A stretch of DNA of 64,000 bases from Pelagibius litoralis (GCF_011683915.1 NZ_JAAQPH010000023.1:30388-94387); one strand, 5' to 3'. Shown: positions 36,828-47,000, counted from the first letter of the stretch. The notes: generated by a model from the sequence alone, not told the origin. Program-made: numbers and translations.

Positions 36828-38521
36828 GCCCTTTGCTCCCGCAGGACACGGCGGCGCGCCAGGTGCTTGGGCAGGGCCAAGGCGGCGGCAAAGGCGGCAA
36901 GCGGCAGGGCTGCCTGCAGGAACGCGAAAACGCCCATAACGCGGCGGTCTCCTCCGGCGGAAAGGCTGACGGCCTCGGTTGTCAGGGTGACGAAGCGGCC
37001 ACCCCCGGCAAAGAGGGTCGGCAGGTATTGTGTCACGCTGACGGCGAAACCGACAGCCGTGGCAAACAGGATCGGGCGCAGCAGCATGGGCAGCTTCACC
37101 CGCCAGAACACCCGGTTGGGGTTTGCCCCCAGACAGAGCGCCGTGCGGCTGTAGCGTTCGTCCAACGCGCGGTAGGGGTCGGCCAGAGACAGAAACACAT
37201 AGGGAAGTACGAAAAGCAGATGGCTCCAGACCAGCGCGATCCAGGTTCCGTCGATTCCGATCTGAATGGAGAGCACCTGACTGCCGAAGAGAAAGGCGAC
37301 CTGTGGCACCAGAAGCGGCGCATAGAGCAGCCAAAGCGCCCGGGTCGATGTCGAAAGGCCCCGGCGCTGCTCGTTCTCAAGACAGCCGAGCACCAGGGCC
37401 AGGGCGATGAAGGCGGCGGCGAGGCCGCTGATCAGCGTGGTACCCGTCGTCCAGATCAGGTCGTGACCCTGCCGCGCCCAGACATCGGTGGTAAGGGCTG
37501 ACGGCAGGGCATCGGGATAGCGCCAGCGCCGCGTGACCGACCAGATGGCCATGGCCAGGAGGCCGGCCGCGGCCAGGGCGACCAGCAGCTGGATTGCGGT
37601 GGCGATCAGCAGATGCAGGACGCGGCCCTTGCCGCCGCGCCGGCCGCCGGCGATCCAGATGCGGCCCAGCCGTGCGGCGATGATTTCGGCGAGCCGCCAG
37701 AGGCCGATGGCGGCGACGACGACCAGCAACTGCAGAACCGCGCCCGCCGCAGCGACAAAGCGCATGGTCAGGTCCGGGTCGTTGAACCAGCGCAACACCT
37801 GCACCGCCAGCGGCGGCGGCGAGAGCGGCGCCAGGATCAGCGCCATGTCGACCACCGACAGCGAATAGGCGAGGACGGCATAGATCGGCAGGCGGATCTG
37901 GCGGTAGATCGCCGGCAGCACGGTTTTCATCCAGGCCATGACCGGCCCGTAGCCGAGCGAACGGGCGATGGCCAGGCGCTCGTCGGCGCGGCTGTGCTCC
38001 AGCGCCGCCAGGGTCATCAGCAGCAGGAAGGGCAGCTCCTTCATGATCAGCCCCAGGGTCAGCGCCAGGCCGTTGGGGTCCTGCAGCGTTGCCACATCCG
38101 GCGGCAGGTCCCAGCCGGTCGCCCAGGGCGAGACCAGGCGCACCAGCCATCCGCTGGGGGCGATCAGAAAGGCCAGCCCCAGGGCCATGGCCGCATGGGG
38201 GACCGCCAGCAGCGGCGCCATCAGCCCGCGGATCGCCAGAATCATCCGGCTGCCGTGGCAGGCGGCCAGAAAGAAGATGGTGAGGAGGAAGGAGACCAGC
38301 GTCGCCAGGAGGCCGGAAAGCAGAGTCAGCCTCAAAGACTCGCCCAGGCCCGGATGATTGAGCAGCACGGCCCAGGGCGCCAGCGTGAAGGCATGCCCCT
38401 CCAGCGCCGGGAAGTAGCCGAAGGCCGGCAGCCAGGTGCCGATCAGCCCGGCGGCCACCGGTGCCAGGAACAGCAGCAGCGTCAAGCCCGGCAGATAGGC
38501 CAGAAGATCGCGTCTTGTCAT
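36824..38521 (-). CDS. ynjC: ABC importer permease, two fused domains (YnjC-like)
   Basis: 565 residues with about 12 membrane helices in two binding-protein-dependent permease units. The EAA loops are SLGYGPVMAWMKTVLPAIY near residue 190 and CLGANPNRVFWRVKLPMLL near residue 475, one per half, so a single chain supplies the whole channel, as in YnjC and FbpB/ThiP. Stop overlaps the ATPase start. A 40 bp gap separates it from the binding-protein gene. Confidence 0.87.
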   Translation of the reverse strand: MTRRDLLAYLPGLTLLLFLAPVAAGLIGTWLPAFGYFPALEGHAFTLAPWAVLLNHPGLGESLRLTLLSGLLATLVSFLLTIFFLAACHGSRMILAIRGLMAPLLAVPHAAMALGLAFLIAPSGWLVRLVSPWATGWDLPPDVATLQDPNGLALTLGLIMKELPFLLLMTLAALEHSRADERLAIARSLGYGPVMAWMKTVLPAIYRQIRLPIYAVLAYSLSVVDMALILAPLSPPPLAVQVLRWFNDPDLTMRFVAAAGAVLQLLVVVAAIGLWRLAEIIAARLGRIWIAGGRRGGKGRVLHLLIATAIQLLVALAAAGLLAMAIWSVTRRWRYPDALPSALTTDVWARQGHDLIWTTGTTLISGLAAAFIALALVLGCLENEQRRGLSTSTRALWLLYAPLLVPQVAFLFGSQVLSIQIGIDGTWIALVWSHLLFVLPYVFLSLADPYRALDERYSRTALCLGANPNRVFWRVKLPMLLRPILFATAVGFAVSVTQYLPTLFAGGGRFVTLTTEAVSLSAGGDRRVMGVFAFLQAALPLAAFAAALALPKHLARRRVLREQRA

Positions 38522-38561
38522 TGTCGGCTGCTTGCCTGTGTCTGTCGTCGCGCCGCTTCGG

Positions 38562-39788
38562 TTAGCGCGCGTAGCGGCGCTGCCACTCCGCCTCGATGCG
38601 GGTCATCCACGACGGATGCGGTTCCAACAGCGTGGGGCCCAGGTCTTCCGGTGCCAGAGTCGCCAGGCCGCTGGGAAGATTGTCGAACAGGGCCCGGCCG
38701 GCGTCATCCAGCTTGGCCATGGCCAGCACGGTATCGTCGCCCCAGACATCGGGATTCTGTTTCCGGGCCTGGGCCTCTGCGCCCATCAGAAAGTTCGCCA
38801 CCACCAGCGCGCCCTCGGTAGCGTTGGCGTTGAAGGGGATGGCGACGAAGTGGGTGTTGCCGATGGTGCCGCGGTCCAGCACGAAGGTGCGCGCGGTTTC
38901 GGGCAGCAGTGCGTTGGCGATCGCCGATGACGCTTCTGAAGGGTAGAACGACAGGGCGATGTCGACCTCGCCGTCGTCCAGCAACTGGCGCTGGGCCGGG
39001 CCGCTGGCGGGAAAGATCTTGCCGCCGCGCCAGAGGTGCGGATGAAGGGCGTCGAGAAACTCCCACAGCGGCCGGGCGACCTGTTCCACCTGGGCGTCGT
39101 CGGCCACCGGCTGTTGCAGGAACGCGGCGTCGGGGGCGAGTTCGGTCAGCACCTGTTTCAGGAAAGTGGTGCCGATGAAGTCGGGCGGTGTCGGATAGGT
39201 GAAGCGGCCGGGCCTGGCTTTCGCCCAATCGAGCAGTGCCGGGATCGAGCCGGGGGTTTCGGCGACCCGGGCGGAATCGTAGATGAAGTTCAGTTTGGCC
39301 ATGCCCCAGGGCGCTTCCAGCCCGTCGGCGGCAACCGTAAAGTCCACCAGGGTGGAGGGTTTGTCTTCGAAATCCACGAGCTGGAAGTTCGGCAATGCCT
39401 CGGTGAAGGGGCCGTAGAGCAGGCTGTTTTCCTTCATGGTGGCGAAGTTCTCGCCATTGATCCAGATGAGGTCGATGGAGCCGCCGTCGGTCTTGCCGCC
39501 GGCCCGTTCCGCCAGCACCCGCGAAACCGCGTCGGCGGTATCGGCCAGTTTCACGTGGCGGACCATGATGCCGTAGTCGTCCCAGACGCGCTCGCCCACC
39601 CAGGCGATATAGGCATTGATGCGCTCGTCGCCGCCCCAGGCGTTCCAGTAGACCGTCTGGCCTTTGCCGGCGGCGACGATTTCGTTCCAGGGCCGGTCTT
39701 CTGCGGCCTGGGCGCTCAGGCCCAGGGCGGCGGTCAGGCAGGCAGCCAAAAGCGGCAGAAGCGCGATACGGCGGCGCATGGATGTCAT
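38562..39788 (-). CDS. ynjB: ABC importer substrate-binding protein (YnjB-like)
   Basis: 408 residues with signal peptide MRRRIALLPLLAACLTAALG ... SAQAAED. The mature N-terminus GQTVYWNAWGGDERINAYIA and the segments IDLIWINGENFATMKENSLL and APWGMAKLNFIYDS match the YnjB family of type II binding proteins. Ligand of YnjB is not established; thiamine-like or other small molecules have been proposed for the family. First gene of ynjB-ynjC-ynjD. 227 bp upstream contain nothing I recognise. Confidence 0.85.
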   Translation of the reverse strand: MTSMRRRIALLPLLAACLTAALGLSAQAAEDRPWNEIVAAGKGQTVYWNAWGGDERINAYIAWVGERVWDDYGIMVRHVKLADTADAVSRVLAERAGGKTDGGSIDLIWINGENFATMKENSLLYGPFTEALPNFQLVDFEDKPSTLVDFTVAADGLEAPWGMAKLNFIYDSARVAETPGSIPALLDWAKARPGRFTYPTPPDFIGTTFLKQVLTELAPDAAFLQQPVADDAQVEQVARPLWEFLDALHPHLWRGGKIFPASGPAQRQLLDDGEVDIALSFYPSEASSAIANALLPETARTFVLDRGTIGNTHFVAIPFNANATEGALVVANFLMGAEAQARKQNPDVWGDDTVLAMAKLDDAGRALFDNLPSGLATLAPEDLGPTLLEPHPSWMTRIEAEWQRRYAR

Positions 39789-40015
39789 CTCCCAGTTCTA
39801 CATAGATAATAGCGGCCGAAACGGCGACTCTCCGGCCGGTCGGCTGCCCCCGCCATGGCCAAGCGATCCGGATCGGATCCCTTAGTTCCATAGCTTAGAT
39901 GGGGCAGCCTACAGGCGCACCTGGGCCCTGTCATCCGTCAGGGGTTCCTGATCACAGGGCTTTTATTGGATGACGGTCACTCGTGAAGGGTTACGCCCGG
40001 GTTCAGGGGGCGGGG

Positions 40016-40600
40016 TCAGCCGTCGTTTTCAACCGGGAAGCCGGCGCGCATATAGGTGACGATGCGCCAGATGTCGGCCTCGCGCAGGCGGTCCTGATAG
40101 GCCGGCATGGCGGTGCCGAAGGGTTTACCGCCCTCGGCGACCGACCACAGCAGGTATTCGTCGATGGCGCCCTGCTTGTCCATCAAACTGCCGAGCAGCG
40201 CCGGCGAGGGCAGCAGGTCGAGCCCGGCATCGCCGTCGCCGCGGCCGTAGCGGCCGTGGCAGGCTGCACAGTTGGCGGCGTAGAGCTGCGCGCCCTCCTC
40301 AATCGTCCCCGGCGTGTTGGGAAAGGGGTTGCGCCGGCTGCGGTACTCCAGCGGTACGCCGGCCTGGATGAATTCCAGGTGGCGCTTGGCGCGGGCCTCC
40401 AGCGGCGGTGGGCTTTTCTGCAGGTCCCAGGCCGGCAGTTCCTCGATCTCCACGGCCCAGGGGTCGAGACCCGGCCGCGGTTCCAGGGCATCGTCGCTGC
40501 TGCTTTGAGCCACCGGCCCCGCCGGGGCGGCGAGCATCGCCAGCATTGCGCAGGCTGCGGCGCCCGCCGCGATGGCTGCCTTGGTCGTGGTGTAGGACAT
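40016..40600 (-). CDS. periplasmic c-type cytochrome
   Basis: 194 residues from ATG 40600, which has GAGGAG at 9-nt spacing and opens a signal/anchor sequence (TTTKAAIAAGAAACAMLAML). One heme site, CAACH near residue 115, with the distal methionine probably in GTAMPAYQDRL. The fold is a class I cytochrome c preceded by about 60 residues with a proline-rich segment. Accepts or donates electrons in the periplasm. The next gene upstream is another cytochrome; an FNR-like half-palindrome and 14-bp tandem repeats lie between them. Confidence 0.87.
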   Translation of the reverse strand: MSYTTTKAAIAAGAAACAMLAMLAAPAGPVAQSSSDDALEPRPGLDPWAVEIEELPAWDLQKSPPPLEARAKRHLEFIQAGVPLEYRSRRNPFPNTPGTIEEGAQLYAANCAACHGRYGRGDGDAGLDLLPSPALLGSLMDKQGAIDEYLLWSVAEGGKPFGTAMPAYQDRLREADIWRIVTYMRAGFPVENDG

Positions 40601-40661
40601 GGCCGGGGTCTCCTCGAAAGGTTGCTCCAGCCAAGCTTGATGCCTGCGTTGGTCCGTCACC

Positions 40662-40675
40662 ATGACCCAGGTCAA
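40662..40675 (-). promoter_or_regulatory. weak FNR-like box upstream of the c-type cytochrome
   Basis: TTGAC-CTGG-GTCAT on the minus strand, 7 of 10 matches to TTGAT-N4-ATCAA. Centred about 68 bp before the start codon. Weak on its own; supported only by the stronger box at 41277. Confidence 0.3.
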
Positions 40676-40712
40676 GAGGGATGGGTCAAGAGGGATGGGT
40701 CAAGTTGGATGC
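40671..40712 (+). repeat. 14-bp tandem repeat, three units
   Basis: GTCAAGAGGGATGG at 40671-40684 and 40685-40698, then a variant GTCAAGTTGGATGC at 40699-40712. It fills the gap between the two cytochrome genes and touches the stop of the upstream one. Confidence 0.85.
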
Positions 40713-40716
40713 GGGC

Positions 40717-41223
40717 TTAGCGCTCCATGTTCTGCCGGTGTTGCGTCAGCATCTCGACGACAACAGGCACCTCTTTCTCGGTAAGCCGGCCGTGGTCGCG
40801 CAGAAAGTCGGCAATCTCGCGTTCGCTGTAGCGTCCGCGCAGTATGTCGTCTTTTACGATCAACTGAAGCCGGGCCAGTTCCCGCGCCCGGTCGTGGCAG
40901 ATGCGGCATTTGCGTTGGAACAGCGCGCCGCGCTGCAGGATCGCGCCCAGCTGTTCGACGATCGTGTCGATCTCCGCCGGTTCCAGCTTGCCGTGTCCGG
41001 CCTCGAGGAAGCCGCGCAGGTCGCGCCCGCTCTCACGGCCCAGAAGACGGCCGTCTTCCTCCAGCAGGCTCTCCTGCGCGAAATCCCCGGCATGCGGGGT
41101 GTGGCAGCCGGCGCAGCGTTGTTCGTAGATCCGATGCGGGTCGTCGCTCTGCGCCGCCGTGCCGGTTGTTGAGAACAGGATCGCGGCAAGACAGAGGCCG
41201 GCCAGGTTCAGCATCCTCGGCAT
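40717..41223 (-). CDS. diheme c-type cytochrome
   Basis: 168 residues with a signal peptide (MPRMLNLAGLCLAAILFSTT ending GTAAQ). Two heme-binding sites, CAGCH near residue 37 and CRICH near residue 107, about 70 residues apart and each in a small helical domain. A periplasmic electron carrier; its redox partner is unknown. A good FNR-type box lies 53 bp upstream of the start, suggesting induction at low oxygen. Probably functions with the monoheme cytochrome downstream. Confidence 0.82.
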   Translation of the reverse strand: MPRMLNLAGLCLAAILFSTTGTAAQSDDPHRIYEQRCAGCHTPHAGDFAQESLLEEDGRLLGRESGRDLRGFLEAGHGKLEPAEIDTIVEQLGAILQRGALFQRKCRICHDRARELARLQLIVKDDILRGRYSEREIADFLRDHGRLTEKEVPVVVEMLTQHRQNMER

Positions 41224-41276
41224 GATCGCTCCGCTTGTTGTGTCAGGCCAGCATAGCCCGCCCGGCAGGGCGCGCC

Positions 41277-41290
41277 TTGATCCCGGTCAA
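41277..41290 (-). promoter_or_regulatory. FNR/CRP-FNR-type binding site
   Basis: TTGAT-CCCG-GTCAA, 9 of 10 matches to the FNR consensus TTGAT-N4-ATCAA. It lies just upstream of the diheme cytochrome gene; if at -41.5 the transcript would start near 41242, leaving about 19 nt of leader. Confidence 0.55.
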
Positions 41291-41305
41291 GCGATGCAGA
41301 GATTG

Positions 41306-42292
41306 CTACTGCGCGTCGTGGAAGATGATGCCGGCGGTGAAGCGCTGGCCGGAACGGATGCGGCTGACGCCGTGGCGCAGCTTCACCCTGTAGGCGCCGC
41401 GCGTGCCCTGGCGCGGGCGTTCGTTGACGGCGAAGATCGCGGCTTCGCCCTGGCGCAGCGGCACCACCTCGGCGCGGGACTGCATGCGCGGGCGCTGCTC
41501 GGTCAGCACGAACTCGCCGCCGGTGAAATCCCCGCCCTTTTCTCTCGGGCCGGGTTCGCTGAGCAGGATCACCATCTGCAAGGGCAGCACCTCGGGGCCG
41601 TAAAGATCCTGGTGCAGGCAGTTGTAGTCGCCGGGGCCGTAGCGCAGCAGCAGCGGCGTCGGCCGCCTCTGGCCGGCCGCGTGGCAATGCTTCAGGTAGG
41701 CCCGGTGGCTGTCGGGAAAGAAAGGGTCCTGCCCCAGCATCGCGCGCCAGCGGTTGGCGGTCCGCGCCGCCTCGGGGTAGACCGCCGCGCGGAGGTCGCC
41801 GATCAGGTCCGGCAGGGGGTAGGCGAAGTACTTGTACTCGCCGCTGCCGAAGCCGTGGCGCTGCATCACGACCCGGCTGCGGAAGCGGTGATCCTCCTCA
41901 TAGAACGACCGCAGGTCGCTGCACTCCGTCGGCGACAGCAGAGGCCCCAACAGGCCGATGCCGCCCTCGTCCAGTTCGGCGTCGATGCGCGGCCAGTCCA
42001 GCGCCGCGATCCTGCCGGCGATGCCGTCTTTCGCCGTCGCCACCACCACCGCGTCGGGCCGGCAGCGCTTGCAGGTGCGAAAGCCCGCCGCTTCCGCCGC
42101 CGCGTTGTCGGCGAAGAAGCGGACGTTCCCGCGTTTCGCCGGTCCGGAGGGGCAGCTCGGCCGGCAGTAGATGCCGGTGGTCTTCACCGCATAGACGAAG
42201 CGCCCGTCCATGGCGGGGTCGCGGCGCAGCACCGCCGCCCATCGCGCCTCGTCGAGGGAACTATCAACCTCGAGAATCGCTGTATCAGCCAT
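41306..42292 (-). CDS. Ada metal-binding domain fused to 2OG-Fe(II) oxygenase (COG3826 type)
   Basis: 328 residues from ATG 42292, preceded by GGAGGAG at 7-nt spacing. Residues 25-85 form an Ada N-terminal zinc domain: FVYAVKTTGIYCRPSCPSG and FRTCKRCRPD supply the C-x3-C...C-x2-C cysteines that in Ada accept methyl from DNA phosphotriesters. Residues 140-328 are an oxygenase of the COG3826 family (Pfam PF09859, annotated as acting on damaged DNA): YNCLHQDLYGP gives HxD, RHGVSRIRSG the distal His and the 2OG-binding Arg. DNA-alkylation sensing joined to oxidative repair is inferred from the fusion; substrate unknown. Confidence 0.85.
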   Translation of the reverse strand: MADTAILEVDSSLDEARWAAVLRRDPAMDGRFVYAVKTTGIYCRPSCPSGPAKRGNVRFFADNAAAEAAGFRTCKRCRPDAVVVATAKDGIAGRIAALDWPRIDAELDEGGIGLLGPLLSPTECSDLRSFYEEDHRFRSRVVMQRHGFGSGEYKYFAYPLPDLIGDLRAAVYPEAARTANRWRAMLGQDPFFPDSHRAYLKHCHAAGQRRPTPLLLRYGPGDYNCLHQDLYGPEVLPLQMVILLSEPGPREKGGDFTGGEFVLTEQRPRMQSRAEVVPLRQGEAAIFAVNERPRQGTRGAYRVKLRHGVSRIRSGQRFTAGIIFHDAQ

Positions 42293-42468
42293 GATTTTCT
42301 CCTCCATACAGGCTCTCTTGATAGCCTGCGGAGCTCCTGGCTTTACATCCGATTCTTGCGCTTTTCCGGGGGTGGGGGCCGTTATCATGGCGGCTTGCCT
42401 TAACGCCCCAGAAATCCTAACTTCCCACCTGAAAGCAGGCCTTCCCTGGTTCCTTGGGTCGGCCCCAG

Positions 42469-42542
42469 GCGGGTATGATGTAATGGTAGCCTGTCAGCTT
42501 CCCAAGCTGAACGCGCGAGTTCGATTCTCGCTACCCGCTCCA
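42469..42542 (+). tRNA. tRNA-Gly(CCC)
   Basis: 74 nt including encoded CCA. Acceptor GCGGGTA pairs with TACCCGC; D-arm contains TGTAATGGTAG; anticodon loop TTCCCAA gives CCC; T-loop GTTCGATTC is canonical. Reads GGG codons. No paired tRNA nearby. Confidence 0.97.
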
Positions 42543-42575
42543 ACTTTCCCCCACGGCTTATTGGTTGTTTTTTTG

Positions 42576-42679
42576 GTCATCCCGGACTTGATCCGGGATC
42601 CATCGCTTCGTTCGCAAGATCTCATCCGGAAAACACCGGATCGTCGGCACCATGGACCCCGGATCACGTCCGGGGTGAC
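42576..42679. repeat. palindromic repeat R3 (GTCATCCCGGAC type)
   Basis: The left end GTCATCCCGGACTTGATCCG continues to GGGATCCAT (42576-42603) and is inverted at the right end (42652-42679) with 25 of 28 matches. The centre is unrelated sequence. Elements with this end sequence are common in alphaproteobacterial genomes. It lies between the tRNA and the serine hydrolase gene and may act as terminator or be a relic mobile repeat. Confidence 0.75.
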
Positions 42680-42697
42680 GATTGGTGTGGTTGCGCG

Positions 42698-43822
42698 CTA
42701 GGGTTCTCTGATCGAGGGGAAGAGAATTTCGGTCATGATGCGGACCGAGATTTTCCAGGCGTCGCGCTGATTGTAGTCGCCGGCCAGCACGACCAGCACC
42801 AGGTCGAGGTCGGGAATGACGACGAGACGCTGGCCGCCGTTGCCGAAGCCGGCGATCCAGTTGCGCCCGTCCCGGCTGCCCTTACCCAGCCACCACTGAT
42901 AGCCGTAGAAGAGGCTGTCCTCTGAGGGCACATGGTGGATGAAGGAGTCCCTCAGCCAGTCTTCCGGCACGACCTGGCGGTCCCCCCAGCGGCCCTGGTT
43001 CAGGACCATCTGGCCGATGCGCGCGAGGTCGCGGGCGGTAAGGCGCAGGCCGGAGGCGGCGGCGGCCTCGCCGTTCAAGCCCGGCGTCCAGGAACTCCGG
43101 GTGATGCCGAGAGGCGCAAAGAGTTTCTCCCGGGCGACGTCGATAAGGGGCTTGCCGCTGCCTCGGGAAATCAGATGGGCGAGCAGGGCCGTGCTGCCGC
43201 CGCTGTAGGTCCACTTTGTGCCGGGCTCGGCGATGATGGGCCGCTCCAGGATGTAGCGGTAGCGGTCGTCCGCCATCTCCATGGCGATCTCGCTGTTGCG
43301 CGGGTCGCTGTAAGGCAGGGACTCGTCCCAGGCCAGGCCCAGGGTCATGGTGAGCGCGTGCTTCACCATGATCCGGCGCCGCGCGTCGTCGGCGGCCAGA
43401 TCGGGATAGTCGAAGAGATCGACCAGTGGCGTGTCGAGCGGCGGGACTTTGCCTTCAGCCAGGGCGATGCCGTAGAGCAGGCTGACCACGCTTTTGGAGA
43501 CCGAGCGCAGGTCGTGCAGCGTCTTAGGGCCGAAGACGACGGGGCCAAGGGGCGTGCCCCAAACCTCGTCCTCACCCTCGAAGTAGCGTTCCAGCACCAG
43601 CTTGCCGCCGCGTATGACGACGACGCCGTGCAGGTTGGACAACGCGCCCGCGGCATAGCTGCGGTCCAGCAGGTCGCCGGTTTCGGCGGCGAAGCCGGCC
43701 TCGGTCAGAGAGGATAGCGGCCATTCGGCCGCCGAAGCGGCATGACCCGATGGTAACAAGATCAAGCTCCCCCAGATCAAGTTTCCCAGCAGCAGGCAGG
43801 ACCGGAGACGGCGGCAAAGCAT
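42698..43822 (-). CDS. serine beta-lactamase-fold hydrolase (class C-like esterase family), secreted
   Basis: 374 residues from ATG 43822, which has AGGGG at 8-nt spacing. Signal peptide MLCRRLRSCLLLGNLIWGSL ... SGHAASA. Catalytic serine-lysine in SVSKSVVS near residue 122 and the tyrosine motif YSGGS near residue 214; the third box is less clear near GFGNGGQ. Family members are D-aminopeptidases, esterases or transpeptidase-like, and many do not hydrolyse beta-lactams. Periplasmic. TAG stop is in CTAG, without an adjacent R2 copy. Confidence 0.85.
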   Translation of the reverse strand: MLCRRLRSCLLLGNLIWGSLILLPSGHAASAAEWPLSSLTEAGFAAETGDLLDRSYAAGALSNLHGVVVIRGGKLVLERYFEGEDEVWGTPLGPVVFGPKTLHDLRSVSKSVVSLLYGIALAEGKVPPLDTPLVDLFDYPDLAADDARRRIMVKHALTMTLGLAWDESLPYSDPRNSEIAMEMADDRYRYILERPIIAEPGTKWTYSGGSTALLAHLISRGSGKPLIDVAREKLFAPLGITRSSWTPGLNGEAAAASGLRLTARDLARIGQMVLNQGRWGDRQVVPEDWLRDSFIHHVPSEDSLFYGYQWWLGKGSRDGRNWIAGFGNGGQRLVVIPDLDLVLVVLAGDYNQRDAWKISVRIMTEILFPSIREP

Positions 43823-44054
43823 ACTTCTGCCCCTTGCGGACATGTGGATGTCGATCTTGCAAGGTGCCGTCTTCGTTATTGCGAGGCCAGTGGTTTCGAA
43901 GGGAATAAACCGATTTCGCCGCCGTTGTCGTCTCACAATCCCGCCGCCGGCAGCGGGGCTGCTAAAGATCGTGGCGATGCGGGCGATTGGGGTCTATACT
44001 GCACTGCAACAATCTCTAGCTCGCAAGAAGCAAGAACCAACTGGGGGAAAAAGG

Positions 44055-47000
44055 GTGAGCCCATCTCGCATCGGCGACGCACGGCCGCCATTCCGTAAGC
44101 TGCTGGTCGCCAACCGCAGTGAAATCGCCATCCGTGTACTGCGCGCGGCGAGCGAACTCGGCATCCACACCGTGGCGATCTATTCCCACGAGGACCGCTT
44201 CGCGCTGCACCGCTTCAAGGCCGACGAAGCTTTTCAGGTTGGCAAGGGCAAGGAGCCGGTGGCGGCCTATCTGGACATCGACGACATTCTGCGGGTCGCC
44301 CATGACGCGAAGGTCGACGCCATCCATCCGGGCTATGGTTTCCTCTCCGAGAATCCGGACTTTGCCGAGGCCTGCGCCAAGGCCGGGATCACCTTCATCG
44401 GCCCCAAGCCCGACGTGATGCGCCGCCTGGGCAGCAAGGTCGAGGCGCGCAATCTGGCGGAGACGGCGGGGATTCCCGTCATGCCGGCGAGCGGCACCCT
44501 GCCGCACGACGAAGCGGCGGCTGCCGAACTGGCGGAAAAGGTCGGCTATCCGATCATGGCCAAGGCCTCCTGGGGCGGCGGCGGGCGCGGCATGCGCGTG
44601 GTCGAGAACGCCGCAGAACTTCATGAGCAAGTGGCGGCGGGGCGGCGCGAGGCCAAGGCCGCTTTCGGCAACGACGAGATCTTTCTGGAAAAACTGGTGC
44701 GCCAGGCGCGCCATGTCGAGGTGCAGATCCTCGGCGATCAGTACGGCAACGTGATTCACCTTTTTGAGCGCGACTGTTCCATGCAGCGCCGCAATCAGAA
44801 GATCGTGGAGCGCGCGCCGGCGCCCTATCTCAGTGAGGCCAAGCGGGCGGAGCTTTGCGACGCCGCGGTGCGCCTGGCCAAGGCCGCGAACTATGTCTGC
44901 GCCGGAACGGTCGAGTTCCTGATGGATGCGGAAACCGACTCGCTCTATTTCATCGAGGTCAATCCGCGCATCCAGGTGGAGCACACGGTGACCGAAGAAG
45001 TCACCGGCGTTGATCTGGTAAAGGCGCAGATCCGCATTTCGGCGGGCGCGCGTATCGGCGATCCGGCGAGCGGCGTGCCGGCGCAGAACGACCTCAGGCT
45101 GGACGGCCACGCACTGCAATGCCGTATCACCACCGAAGATCCGCTGAACAAGTTCATCCCGGACTACGGTCGCATCACCGCCTATCGCGGCGCCACCGGC
45201 TTCGGCATCCGCCTCGACGGAGGTACGGCCTATTCCGGCGCGCTGATCACGCCGTTCTATGATTCCCTGCTGGAAAAGGTAACGGCCTGGGGGCCGACGG
45301 CGGCGGAGTCGACCGCGCGCATGGATCGCGCGCTCAGGGAGTTTCGGATTCGCGGTGTGGCGACCAACCTCTGGTTCCTGGAAGCGGTCATCGCCCATCC
45401 CAAGTTCCAAAGTGGCGAGGCCACCACCCGCTTCATCGATTCGACGCCGGAGCTGTTCGAATTCCATCGCCGCCGCGACCGCGCGACACGCCTGCTGAGT
45501 TTCATCGGCGACGTCATCGTGAACGGCAATCCGGAGGTCGCGGGCCGCCCTCTGCCGGCCGGATCGCCGGGTGAGATGGCGCCGGCGATCCTGCCGGAGA
45601 TCGATCCGGCCCTGGCGCTGCAGGACCCGCCCGCGGGCAGCAAGCAGCGCCTGAACGAGCTGGGGCCGGAAGGTTTTGCCAGGTGGATGCTGGATGAGAA
45701 GCGCCTGCTGCTCACCGACACCACCATGCGCGACGCCCATCAGTCGCTCTTCGCCACCCGCATGCGCAGCCATGATCTGGTTGCCGTCGCGCCGTCCTAT
45801 GCGCGGCTGATGCCCCAGTTGCTGTCGCTGGAATGCTGGGGCGGCGCGACCTTCGACGTGGCCCTGCGCTTCCTGAAGGAAGATCCCTGGGAGCGGCTGG
45901 CGGCGCTGCGCGAGGCGGTGCCCAACACACTGCTGCAGATGCTGACCCGCGGTTCCAACGGGGTCGGCTACTCCAACTATCCCGACAATGTGGTGCGCCA
46001 TTTCATCGCCCAGGCCGCCGATTCCGGGGTCGACCTGTTCCGCGTGTTCGATTCCCTGAATTGGATCGAGAACATGCGGGTTTCAATCGATGCGGTGCGC
46101 GAGACCGGCCTGCTCTGCGAGGCGGCGATCTGCTACACCGGCGATCTCTCCGATCCGCGGGAAACCAAGTACGACCTGAAATACTACGTCGGCCTGGCCA
46201 AGGAGTTGGAGGCGGCGGGTGCCCACATCCTGGGCATCAAGGACATGGGCGGGCTCTGTAAGCCGGCGGCGGCGCGCCTGCTGGTTTCCACCCTGAAGCA
46301 GGAGGTCGGCCTGCCGCTGCACTTCCACACCCACGATACCTCGGGCATCTCGGCGGCTTCGGTGCTGGCGGCGGCAGAGGCCGGGGTCGATGCCGCCGAT
46401 GCGGCGATGGACGCCATGAGCGGCCTCACCTCGCAGCCCAACCTCGGCTCCATCGCCGCGGCGCTTTCCGGCAGTGAGCGCGATCCCGGCCTGGACCGCG
46501 ACGCGCTGCGCCGGATCAATGCCTATTGGGAGGGTGCCAGGCGCTTTTACGCCGGCTTCGAAAGCGAAATGCGCTCAGGGGCTTCCTCGGTCTACGAACA
46601 CGGCATGCCCGGCGGGCAGTTCACCAATCTGCAGGAACAGGCACGCTCTCTCGGCTTGGCGCGCAAGTGGGGCGATGTGGAAAAGGCCTACGCCCAGGTG
46701 AACGAGATGTTCGGCGACATCGTGAAGGTGACGCCGACATCGAAAGTCGTCGGCGACATGGCGCTCTTCATGGTCTCCAACGGCCTGACGCCCGAAGACG
46801 TGACCGACCCGCAGCGCGAGGTGGCTTTCCCGGCCTCGGTCATCGCCCTGTTCCGCGGCGAGGTGGGCCAGCCTTACGGCGGCTTCCCCGAAGCCCTGCA
46901 GGCCAAGATCCTGAAGGGCGAACAGCCCTTCACCGAGCGCCGCGGCGCGTCCCTGCCGTCGGCGGATTTCGCGGCGGTGCGTAAAGAAGCGGAGAAGAAA

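Noticed and set aside
40671..40712. CRISPR-like array
   Set aside because: Three 14-bp units directly adjacent without spacers; no cas genes in the window.
44016..46001. 661-codon open frame on the minus strand opposite pyruvate carboxylase
   Set aside because: Antisense shadow; the plus-strand frame has complete catalytic motifs.
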